21,871 nucleotides of DNA, from contig JAVZHJ010000005.1 of the NCBI GenBank assembly GCA_038998365.1, positions 1 through 21,871 on the forward strand. Direction: 5' to 3'. Both the position numbers and the translations under genes were made by a program. This document shows, in pieces, positions 14,311 to 21,274 of this stretch; position 1 is the stretch's first letter; each line of letters opens with the position of its first letter. The notes under the pieces are model-generated. The model had not been told where the DNA came from and ran no database searches. It saw only the letters and a list, made by a program, of their open reading frames with translations. This DNA is from JAVZGQ01 sp038998365 (lineage in GTDB: Archaea > Aenigmatarchaeota > Aenigmatarchaeia > CG10238-14 > SCSR01).

Positions 14311-14395
14311 AGCCCCAGGAGGGATTCGAACCCTCGACCTACTGCTTACGAGGTTCAGCTTAGTTCAGCCGCTCTACCAACTGAGCTACTGGGGC
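14311..14395 (-). tRNA. tRNA-Thr(CGT) with 12-base intron
   Basis: 85 bases. Acceptor GCCCCAG/CTGGGGC, D arm GCTC-AGTTGGTA-GAGC, anticodon loop CTCGTAA (anticodon CGT), T arm GAGGG-TTCGAAT-CCCTC, discriminator U as usual for archaeal tRNA-Thr. The anticodon stem is complete (GCTGC/GCAGT) only after removing 12 bases. Spliced length is 73. Confidence 0.92.
14354..14365 (-). other. tRNA-Thr intron at position 30/31
   Basis: Non-canonical intron AACTAAGCTGAA inside the 5' strand of the anticodon stem. Bulge-helix-bulge: CGGC/GCTG central helix (one G-U pair), 5' bulge TG|A, loop ACTAA, 3' bulge AA|C. GCTGAAC is repeated on both sides of TAA, so the exact cut was fixed by stem pairing. Confidence 0.78.
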
Positions 14396-14456
14396 TTAAT
14401 CTATATTTCTCTTAACAACCAATATAATATTTGTAGATTCAAAAAAGGAAGAGAAA

Positions 14457-15455
14457 ATGCAAGAAGCAATGCTCTGGCATAAAGAAAGAAATGGTGTACG
14501 CTGTGATTTATGCCATGCAAGGTGTTTTATAGCAAAAGATAAGCTTGGTTTATGTCAAGTAAGAAAAAATGAGAACAACAAGCTCTACACTTTGAATTAC
14601 GAGAAAGTTGTTGATATAAGCTTTGATTGGATAGAAAAGAAGTTTTTATTCCATTTCTTACCAAAAACGAAAAGTCTTTTTGTTTCGACTCCGGGCTGTG
14701 ATTTGAATGAGCATTTTTGCATAGATGATTTTACATTAAAAAATTTGCAAGTCAAAAAGTTTACACCAGAAGATATAGTAGAAGAAGCGGAGAAGAAGAA
14801 GTGTAGCAGTATATCTTATTCTTTTACTGAGCCCACCCTTTCCTTTGAGTTTGTGTTCAAAATTGCAAAGTATGCACATAGGTCTAATATTAAGAACATT
14901 TTCGTCACAAATGGGTATATAAGTGAAGAAGCTATAAAGAAAATAGCCAAATATTTAGATGCGGCAAGCGTCAGGTTCAAAGCTTCCGGCTCACAGCAAT
15001 TCATGAAGCAATATGGCTTAATTCCAGATATTTCTCCAATAATAAGTTCTTTAAAACAAATGAGGAAGCACAGGGTATTCATAGAAATTGCCAACACAAT
15101 CATACCGCAAATTGGGGATGATGTTGAGGATTGTCGTAAGTTAGCGGAGCTCATAAACGCTGAATTTGGATCAGAAGTTCCTTTCCACTTGCTACAATTT
15201 TATCCGAATCCAAAGTTTCCTGGCTTGCCCATGACTCCTGTAACCTTGCTAGAGAGGTGTGCAGATGTGGCAAGAGCAGCTGGCTTAAGGTTTGTTTACA
15301 TAAGCAATGTTCCGAAGAACCCAAACCAAACCACCTACTGCTACAATTGCAGAGAACCTTTGATAGTTAGGGAAAACTTGGCTGTGAAGAAAATAAACCT
15401 TGTTGACGAAAGATGTCCAAATTGTGGTTTAAGGATCAATCTTATATTGAAATAG
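14457..15455 (+). CDS. AmrS-like radical-SAM protein with altered cluster motif
   Basis: A 332-residue protein closely like the radical SAM enzymes of the AmmeMemoRadiSam group (and pyruvate formate-lyase activating enzyme relatives). An N-terminal Cys cluster C16, C19, C23, C33 (CDLCHARC...GLC) is present. The radical SAM motif, usually CxxxCxxC after TPG, reads TPGCDLNEHFC: C81 and C88 remain but the middle Cys is E85. Downstream family motifs are kept: SFTEPTLSFEF, NIFVTNGYI, DAASVRFKASG, NTIIPQIGDD, PFHLLQFYPN and YISNVP. A C-terminal C-x2-C pair (CYNC, CPNC) may bind zinc. Without the middle Cys a normal [4Fe-4S] site is doubtful, so it may be non-catalytic or use Glu as a ligand. The next gene starts 13 bases later. 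Confidence 0.85.
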   Translation: MQEAMLWHKERNGVRCDLCHARCFIAKDKLGLCQVRKNENNKLYTLNYEKVVDISFDWIEKKFLFHFLPKTKSLFVSTPGCDLNEHFCIDDFTLKNLQVKKFTPEDIVEEAEKKKCSSISYSFTEPTLSFEFVFKIAKYAHRSNIKNIFVTNGYISEEAIKKIAKYLDAASVRFKASGSQQFMKQYGLIPDISPIISSLKQMRKHRVFIEIANTIIPQIGDDVEDCRKLAELINAEFGSEVPFHLLQFYPNPKFPGLPMTPVTLLERCADVARAAGLRFVYISNVPKNPNQTTYCYNCREPLIVRENLAVKKINLVDERCPNCGLRINLILK

Positions 15456-15468
15456 GGAAAAGGATAAA

Positions 15469-16398
15469 TTGGCAAGAACACTCATTTATTTTGTGAAGGC
15501 CTTAGCTTTAGCTTCATTTTTTTTAGCTTTGCTCTTGCTTTTTCCTACAACTTTTGCTCAGCTTCAGTATTATGGAATAGATGCTGTTGTGGATGAAGCT
15601 GGGAAGACCAAAGTTAAGCTTACATTTACATTCTTCCAGCCAGAGACGAGCTTCGAATTCAGCTTGATAGGGAGAATTGAGAAGTTGAGCGCTAGTAGCA
15701 TGGGGCTACCAGTTGATTGTAGCTTAAGTTCAGGAGCAATAAGCTCGGTTAAATGCAAACTTAACTTGACTCAAGAGAGAAGGACTATTGAGCTCAATTT
15801 TGAAACAAGCGACTTTGTTAAAGTTATAGGAAAAAATTACATCTTTGACGCTGATTTTGGCTTAGGTAAAGAAATAGCAAGCGTTTTTGTTTCAGTTAAG
15901 CTTCCAGAAGGATTTTCTTTGGTTGGCGAAGATGTGAAAGAAAGGCTTTCTTTTCCGGAAAGCGTGACAATACTGAGCGATGGTAGGCGTCACATAATAA
16001 CTTGGAAGTTTTTGAATGTTTCTGCAAATCAAAGCCTTAGATTTAGGATAATTTACGAAAAAGTTAAGGAAGATTGGATTTCACAAATCCTATTTTATTT
16101 TGGAATTTTAATTGTTGCTGCAATTTTTGCTTCGATTTTGATTTATTTTAAATTCTTCAGAAAGCCAGAGAAGATAATTTTGTCTGTGTTGGATGAATTT
16201 GAAAGGAAAGTTATGGATGCAATAGTTGCTGCTGGTGGTGAAGTGAATCAGAAGAAGGTTGTGCAAGCAACAAACTTGTCAAAAGCAAAAGTTTCAAGAG
16301 TTGTTAAGAGCTTGGCTGAGCGTGGCCTTATAGAAATTGAAAGGCTTGGAAGGACGAATAAGCTGAAAATTGTCAAGAAAAAGTTTAAATTATTCTAA
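15469..16398 (+). CDS. Membrane-anchored winged-helix transcription regulator
   Basis: A 309-residue protein with a signal sequence (about 1-31), an outside beta-rich domain (32-205) with sequons, one transmembrane helix (about 207-227), and a cytoplasmic MarR-like winged helix (about 241-309): VMDAIVAAGGEVNQKKVVQATNLSKAKVSRVVKSL then AERGLIEIERLGR as the wing. This layout is known for archaeal one-component membrane regulators that link an outside signal to DNA binding. The start is TTG 15469 after GGGAAAAGG. The gene lies directly before the S-layer gene and its paired palindromes, which suggests S-layer control as its job; that is inference. Confidence 0.82.
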   Translation: MARTLIYFVKALALASFFLALLLLFPTTFAQLQYYGIDAVVDEAGKTKVKLTFTFFQPETSFEFSLIGRIEKLSASSMGLPVDCSLSSGAISSVKCKLNLTQERRTIELNFETSDFVKVIGKNYIFDADFGLGKEIASVFVSVKLPEGFSLVGEDVKERLSFPESVTILSDGRRHIITWKFLNVSANQSLRFRIIYEKVKEDWISQILFYFGILIVAAIFASILIYFKFFRKPEKIILSVLDEFERKVMDAIVAAGGEVNQKKVVQATNLSKAKVSRVVKSLAERGLIEIERLGRTNKLKIVKKKFKLF

Positions 16399-16430
16399 AA
16401 GGAAAAATAATCCTTATTTTTTAATTTTTA
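16399..16430 (+). terminator. Hairpin plus T-rich terminator
   Basis: AAGGA (16399-16403) pairs with TCCTT (16411-16415) directly after the regulator's stop codon, followed by ATTTTTTAATTTTTA. Confidence 0.5.
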
Positions 16431-16440
16431 GGTTTATTTT

Positions 16441-16454
16441 TGGTTTAGAAACAA
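16441..16454 (+). promoter_or_regulatory. Candidate operator site 1
   Basis: TGGTTTAGAAACAA, an imperfect copy of the dyad TGGTTT-N2-AAACCA, in the S-layer gene promoter region. Confidence 0.4.
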
Positions 16455-16470
16455 TCAGCAATTTTCTAAT

Positions 16471-16484
16471 TGGTTTTTAAACCA
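16471..16484 (+). promoter_or_regulatory. Candidate operator site 2
   Basis: TGGTTTTTAAACCA, a perfect dyad with 6-base arms and a 2-base centre. It starts exactly 30 bases after site 1, so both would lie on the same face of the DNA. Confidence 0.45.
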
Positions 16485-16537
16485 GAATAATAATATCTAT
16501 AAAAGAGTTTTAAATTGTTGGAAATTGTTTCAAGAAA

Positions 16538-16547
16538 TTTATATATA
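16538..16547 (+). promoter_or_regulatory. TATA box of the S-layer gene
   Basis: TTTATATATA preceded by purine-rich CAAGAAA (BRE-like). Transcription should begin near 16568, leaving a leader of about 75 bases, long for an archaeal mRNA. Confidence 0.7.
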
Positions 16548-16586
16548 GCCAGAAAAACCTTAATTTTATTTAAGAAAGTCCCGAGA

Positions 16587-16618
16587 CTGTTCAGTATAGC
16601 TTTTGCTGTACTGAACAG
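16587..16618 (+). promoter_or_regulatory. 14-bp hairpin in the S-layer mRNA leader
   Basis: CTGTTCAGTATAGC-TTTT-GCTGTACTGAACAG, 14 pairs with a single T-G wobble and a TTTT loop. It lies between the likely start of transcription and the ribosome binding site GAGGT (16632-16636), ending 25 bases before the ATG. It may protect the mRNA from 5' decay. Confidence 0.75.
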
Positions 16619-16642
16619 AAAAGGAAAAATTGAGGTAAAAAT

Positions 16643-18706
16643 ATGAAAGAAAAGTTAATTGCAGGCCTTATGGCTGCATTGACTGCCCTTACAACAGTCT
16701 ATCCGGTATTGGCAGTAACCCTAGGTGACTTTACAAAATACCTAGGAGAGCCTGTACAAGACTTCCTAATAGTCATAGGAAGTCGTGCTGCCATTTCAGA
16801 CGTTGTAGGAGCAGCAGACATAGCAATAGCTCTGGCAGCACAATCAACACAGCCAGTAACAGTTCCAGGAGTGGGAGTTGCTGTAGAAGGAAAAGAAGGT
16901 GAAATGCTCCTAGAAACAGAAGATATGACAGACGCTCTTGGTTCTGAACTAACGCCAAGTGACGTACCTGCTCTTTTCAGAGGAACACTAGAGCACAACC
17001 GAACAAAATATGTGGTTGAAGAAAAAATAATAGTACCTGCAGCATCTGTAAAGACAGATGTTGCAACACTCAATGGAACAGTCTACCTTGACTTCTCATC
17101 CGCAACACCAACATATGTATATGAAATAGTAGATGGTTTAGGCGTAGGAAACTTCAGCGAAACAAAGCCTTTAGAAGTCAAACTCTTTGGACAGAGTTTA
17201 TTGATTAAATCAGCTGAAGACGGTAAGCTAGTGGTATTCTCAGGTGTTTCTGGCAAGGCTTCACCTACAGTGCCAGTAGTTTATGGTGAGTACAAAGTTT
17301 ACGCTGACACAGGAGTCACCAATGAATGGGCTCATGTATATGTAATGAAAGGTGAGACAAAAGTAGGTGATGCCTACATAGAAGTTGGAGAAGCGCCAGA
17401 AACAATTGGAGATTTGGACATAAAGCTTCTAGGCGTTGTTGCATTGCCAATGGAAGCAACAGTAGTCAGGGCTGACTTGGTGGTAGGACCAACGGGTAAA
17501 ATGGAGGCAGAATACATTGAAGGCGACAAATTCCCAGGAACAGAAGTTTGGGAGTTTAGTGACATAATAGTTGATGGTAGTAACTTGCTAAGAGCAATCA
17601 ACATAACATACAAACCTGAAGAAGAAGCTGACAATTACCTTAAGCTCGGAGAGAAATTGACAGTGCCTAATAACTATGTTGAAATAGGTTTCAAGGGCTT
17701 CAAGGTCAACAAGTTTGCAACACTTACAGTTAAAACAGGCACAGTAAGCTTGTACCAAACTGCTACAAGTACAAGCCCAATTGCTTCCTACAAGAACAGA
17801 CCTGCCATAGTATTAGAGTCCAAATATCCGATATTCAACAACAAGAGGTCAACAACAGCTTATTTAGTGTTGAACGCTAGTGACGATGTAATCGGTCTAG
17901 GTTACCTAGATCCAAGAGAAAACAAAGCTGTATTGGATTCCGAAGATGATACAACAATATCATTTGGCGCAGAATTTGGTAGCACATCAATGAACATTGA
18001 ATTTGACGTAAGCAGTTTACAAAACCTCACTTTAACAGTAGGTTCAGAAAAAATAGAAGCTAATTACACCTTCAAGACCGGTACAACAGATACAGTTGCA
18101 CTAGGTGAAAGGTTAAAAGCAGAAGAGAGTGACGTTAAAGTAAGCTGGGATGCTGATGTGAGCGGTGAGTGGGAGTACGATACTGTCTCAGATTATGGTC
18201 TAATAGTTAAATCAGTAGAAACAAATGCAAAGAACGATAAAGTAGTGATAGAAATACCAGAAGATCAACAGAAGGCTGTTGTGTATGTTGGTAAGCTTGG
18301 AGCAGCCGCAGGAGAAGAATATGTGGTATACAAGCCAGTTGTCAACCCAGTGGCAAGGCTTGACACTGAGCTCACTAGTGTGGACAAGACTAAGAATCTT
18401 GTCTCTGTAGGTGGGCCATGTGTCAACGAAATATCTTACAATGCTTTGAAAGCCGCTGGAGTTGTCACTGTTGCATACCCAGCCTGTGGAGCTGACTCAA
18501 GCATCCCAGAGAACGCTGCCATAATTAGGGTAGTTGAAGACTACCCAGCCACTGGTAAATTCACAGTGGTTGTGGCAGGATGGGAAGCAACAAACACAAG
18601 AGTAGCTAGCGCCGCACTCATGCAATACAAAGAGAAATTGGCAGGGCAGCCTGCTGCAGTCAAGGTCTCAGGAACAATTGAAGCACCAGTTATCACGCCT
18701 TTATAG
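16643..18706 (+). CDS. S-layer protein
   Basis: A 687-residue exported protein with a signal peptide (MKEKLIAGLMAALTALTTVYPVLA, cleavage after VLA). It starts with the S-layer N-domain pattern (YLGEPVQDFLIVIGSRAAISDVVGAADIA), is followed by long beta-strand regions with N-glycosylation sequons (NRT, NGT, NFS, NIT, NAS, NLT, NYT), and ends with the S-layer C-domain: VSVGGPCVNEISYNAL, VAYPACG, ENAAIIRVVED, TGKFTVVVAGWEATNTRVASAALM. The same N and C units are known from S-layer proteins of methanogens and other archaea. Codon choice is richer in C-ending codons than in its neighbours, as in very highly expressed genes. It has a strong TATA box, a structured leader and a clear terminator. Confidence 0.9.
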   Translation: MKEKLIAGLMAALTALTTVYPVLAVTLGDFTKYLGEPVQDFLIVIGSRAAISDVVGAADIAIALAAQSTQPVTVPGVGVAVEGKEGEMLLETEDMTDALGSELTPSDVPALFRGTLEHNRTKYVVEEKIIVPAASVKTDVATLNGTVYLDFSSATPTYVYEIVDGLGVGNFSETKPLEVKLFGQSLLIKSAEDGKLVVFSGVSGKASPTVPVVYGEYKVYADTGVTNEWAHVYVMKGETKVGDAYIEVGEAPETIGDLDIKLLGVVALPMEATVVRADLVVGPTGKMEAEYIEGDKFPGTEVWEFSDIIVDGSNLLRAINITYKPEEEADNYLKLGEKLTVPNNYVEIGFKGFKVNKFATLTVKTGTVSLYQTATSTSPIASYKNRPAIVLESKYPIFNNKRSTTAYLVLNASDDVIGLGYLDPRENKAVLDSEDDTTISFGAEFGSTSMNIEFDVSSLQNLTLTVGSEKIEANYTFKTGTTDTVALGERLKAEESDVKVSWDADVSGEWEYDTVSDYGLIVKSVETNAKNDKVVIEIPEDQQKAVVYVGKLGAAAGEEYVVYKPVVNPVARLDTELTSVDKTKNLVSVGGPCVNEISYNALKAAGVVTVAYPACGADSSIPENAAIIRVVEDYPATGKFTVVVAGWEATNTRVASAALMQYKEKLAGQPAAVKVSGTIEAPVITPL

Positions 18707-18722
18707 GCTGGTAACTAGGTGG

Positions 18723-18758
18723 AGAAAGCTTTGACGGCTTTCTTTCTTTTTTATTTTT
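18723..18758 (+). terminator. S-layer gene terminator
   Basis: AGAAAGC (18723-18729) pairs with GCTTTCT (18737-18743) around a 7-base loop, followed by a T-rich run to 18758. Confidence 0.65.
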
Positions 18759-18778
18759 GAAAAACAATTCTAATTCTT

Positions 18779-19357
18779 ATGAAGGTTAAGTTAAGTTTTG
18801 ACAGAATAAAAATCATCTTGATAGCTTCAATTCTCTTATTAATCTTTCTAGCTTGGACAATCTCTTCGCAAATAAAGCTACCAATATCTTCTTGGAATTA
18901 CCATGGCACAAATCTTAAGTTCAGGATAAACTTAAGAGATGTCGAAAAAATAGAAATTTACCCAAGTGAAAATGCTATAAAAAAAGAAATTTTGAATAAC
19001 TTTGTCGAAAATATAACAATAATTTTTAAACCAGGAGACGAAATCATAAATGCACATTATGCTGTTGAAGTTTTTGAAATAACCTACAAGCTCACAGTAG
19101 CCTACAAACTCAACTTAGCTTACATACCAAATTTCAATGTCATCAATGTGACTAGCTATGAGAATTTGAAGGGAACAAGAGAGAACCCAATAATAGCTTT
19201 GGTCCACCCAATTTATTCAAATGAAACTTCAGTAAAGCTTGATAATCATGTGATTTATATTCAAGGCAAGGGTGCTAGAAGCCCAGCAGAGCAGCTAAGA
19301 AATTTTGATTTGGCTGTAGCTAAATTCTTGATGGCTGTTTTAGACATAAAACTCTAG
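18779..19357 (+). CDS. Membrane-anchored protein of unknown function
   Basis: A 192-residue protein with one N-terminal transmembrane anchor (about 11-30) and an outside domain. The outside part mixes strands and helices (FRINLRDVEKIEIYPSENA, FVENITIIFKPGDE, PIIALVHPIYSNETSV, HVIYIQGKGA) and ends with a helix DLAVAKFLMAVLDIKL. Sequons NIT, NVT and NET are present. No family is recognised. The segment VIYIQGKGARSPAEQLRNFDLAVAKFL has the look of a conserved motif and could be checked by profile search. It converges with the thioredoxin-like gene, overlapping by 4 bases. Confidence 0.72.
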   Translation: MKVKLSFDRIKIILIASILLLIFLAWTISSQIKLPISSWNYHGTNLKFRINLRDVEKIEIYPSENAIKKEILNNFVENITIIFKPGDEIINAHYAVEVFEITYKLTVAYKLNLAYIPNFNVINVTSYENLKGTRENPIIALVHPIYSNETSVKLDNHVIYIQGKGARSPAEQLRNFDLAVAKFLMAVLDIKL

Positions 19358-20025
19358 CAAAGTTTGTAGTCAGAGCAAAGAATTTGACTTAATTTTTCAA
19401 GAGTTACAAGCCCCTCATATTTTTTTCCATTTATCACAAGGCTAGGAACTCTTTCTAAATCATAAACTTTCTTGATAATTGAAATGATGTTCAAGTCTAT
19501 ATCATAATCCAAAGCAAAAACCATCAAGTTTTGGGGATATTTTTTCTTTAAGTAAGTCAATATCATTCCTTGAGAACCACAATCAAAACAGTTTTTATTA
19601 GAGTAAAAATAAAGCACAGTCACCAAATCACCTCTGTTACAATTCTTTTTCAACTCTTCAACATAAAACCAATATCTTATAAGCGTAAGCATATAATCTT
19701 TTTTCAAATTGTAAAAGTTAGGATCTTTAATTTTTTCTGTTGTTTCGTAGATTTCAACCCTTTCCCCCAACTTTCCAGCTTCCTCAACAACTTTTTCCAA
19801 AGCTTGGCCAAGCAAACTGCATGAAATATTTTTATCGATAGTTAAAAAAGTCAACTCAAAAATTAGGTCTTCTTGTTTAAGCTTGAGATTTGTAAGCTCA
19901 TCTTGTAATTCTTCTATTTTTCCTTTGCTCAATAGAATTCCAGTGTAAATTCCTATCAAGAGTATGAAAAGAGTTATGGCTATGGAAACCACATAAAATT
20001 CCCAAAAAACCCTTCTCTTCACCAT
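19354..20025 (-). CDS. Membrane-anchored thioredoxin-like protein
   Basis: A 223-residue protein. Residues 10-32 form a transmembrane helix, 35-60 a coiled coil, and about 130-223 a thioredoxin-like domain with the redox motif CFDC at 146-149 (YSNKNCFDCGSQG) and the cis-proline loop RVPSLVING (P194). Extra cysteines C69, C129, C217 and C223 could form disulfides outside the cell. It is probably an oxidoreductase or disulfide-handling protein on the outer face. Its ATG overlaps the end of the glycosyltransferase gene by 7 bases, so the two are translationally coupled and may act on the same envelope process; the nature of that link is not known. Confidence 0.82.
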   Translation of the reverse strand: MVKRRVFWEFYVVSIAITLFILLIGIYTGILLSKGKIEELQDELTNLKLKQEDLIFELTFLTIDKNISCSLLGQALEKVVEEAGKLGERVEIYETTEKIKDPNFYNLKKDYMLTLIRYWFYVEELKKNCNRGDLVTVLYFYSNKNCFDCGSQGMILTYLKKKYPQNLMVFALDYDIDLNIISIIKKVYDLERVPSLVINGKKYEGLVTLEKLSQILCSDYKLC

Positions 20026-21239
20026 TTTTTCTTAGCCCCCACTAATTCATATATTATTGAAGAGAGCCAAAAAATAGATATGAGAAAAGGATAAATGAGA
20101 ATATAGCTTAAGTAAAAGCTTAGTTTTCTCTTCAAATCAATCTTTTCTCCTGAAAAGACCACACTCAACCACAAAATAAACAAACTCATCAACAAGAAAA
20201 GCAAAAGGAAGTAAGTGTAAAAATCGATCATGAAAATATCGAACACAATTTCTGGCTGCATTATCGTGAATTTTATGTGGTACCAGCTTATAAGATATTG
20301 TACACCATTCCAAACAAAAGTGAAAATTTGTGAAAAAAGTAAAAAGCCTAGGATGAACATCCATACGAAATTAATTGGCAAGACAAAGAAGCCCAAATTT
20401 CCATATTTTGGGTTTGCAATCATTTTAGAGTATTTGAAAACATTTTGTATGTAACCTCTGTACCACCTCAATCTTTGATTAAAAAGTGTTTTAAAGTTAG
20501 CAGGCGCATCCGTGTACACATAAGCGTCAATGCTATTTTCAATTTTATAACCCTTTTTAACAAGCCTTAGAGCTATTTCAGTATCTTCCACTAGATTATC
20601 TTCATCAAAGCCGCCAAGTTTTTTAAGGACAGAAGTCTTGTAAATGCTTCCTGGTCCAGGAGTCACATATTGGCAGTCAAAAAAATTGAATAGCTTTCTC
20701 AAGAAAATTGACCACAAATACTCAACCCACTGAATTTTTTGCATTAAAGTCTTAGGTTCAAAAACTTTTATTGCTGGTGTAACAGAAGCTACTCCTCTCC
20801 TTTCCATATAGCCAATCATTTTCATCAAGAAATTTTCATCGGGAAAAGAATCTGCATCCATACAAGCAACAAGCTCTGTTTTCACATGTTTAAGGCCATT
20901 GTTCAAAGCTTTAGCTTTGCCTAGATTTTGCTGCTTTATCAACTTGACTTTTTTGAATTTTTTGACTATTTTTGCTGTGTTGTCTGTAGAGCCATCATCA
21001 ATAACTATAACTTTCAGCTTTTCTTTGGGGTAGTTAAGGCTAAGAATAGATTTTAAGCACTTTTCAATATTTTTTTCTTCATTGTAAGCTGGAACGAGAA
21101 AAGTTATTGAAGGAAATCTCTTTGGCTTGGGATTGTAAAACATTTTTTTCCTATTCTTAAAAAACACGGCAAACCAAAGCACTGAGCAATAGATAATTAC
21201 TGAATAAACGATTAAATATATGAAATCTATCAATTGCAT
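20019..21239 (-). CDS. Polytopic family 2 glycosyltransferase (processive type)
   Basis: A 406-residue protein: one N-terminal membrane helix (about 5-27), a GT2 catalytic domain (about 45-270) and four or so C-terminal helices. Catalytic motifs are LVPAYNEEKNIEKCL, VIDDGSTDNTA, the DxD site in ACMDADSFPDE, VEDTEIALRLVKKG, and QRLRWYRG. This set is typical of processive enzymes such as cellulose, hyaluronan or poly-N-acetylglucosamine synthases, so it may make a surface polysaccharide. Substrate cannot be told from sequence alone. It starts 35 bases from the divergent GT-C gene, and is coupled to the thioredoxin-like gene. Confidence 0.9.
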   Translation of the reverse strand: MQLIDFIYLIVYSVIIYCSVLWFAVFFKNRKKMFYNPKPKRFPSITFLVPAYNEEKNIEKCLKSILSLNYPKEKLKVIVIDDGSTDNTAKIVKKFKKVKLIKQQNLGKAKALNNGLKHVKTELVACMDADSFPDENFLMKMIGYMERRGVASVTPAIKVFEPKTLMQKIQWVEYLWSIFLRKLFNFFDCQYVTPGPGSIYKTSVLKKLGGFDEDNLVEDTEIALRLVKKGYKIENSIDAYVYTDAPANFKTLFNQRLRWYRGYIQNVFKYSKMIANPKYGNLGFFVLPINFVWMFILGFLLFSQIFTFVWNGVQYLISWYHIKFTIMQPEIVFDIFMIDFYTYFLLLFLLMSLFILWLSVVFSGEKIDLKRKLSFYLSYILIYPFLISIFWLSSIIYELVGAKKKW

Positions 21240-21274
21240 AATCTCTAATTTAATATTATGGTATAAAGTATTTT

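Noticed and set aside
16699..17634. Minus-strand ORFs inside the S-layer gene
   Set aside because: They are shadows of a GC-richer, highly expressed gene; no start signals or family features are seen.
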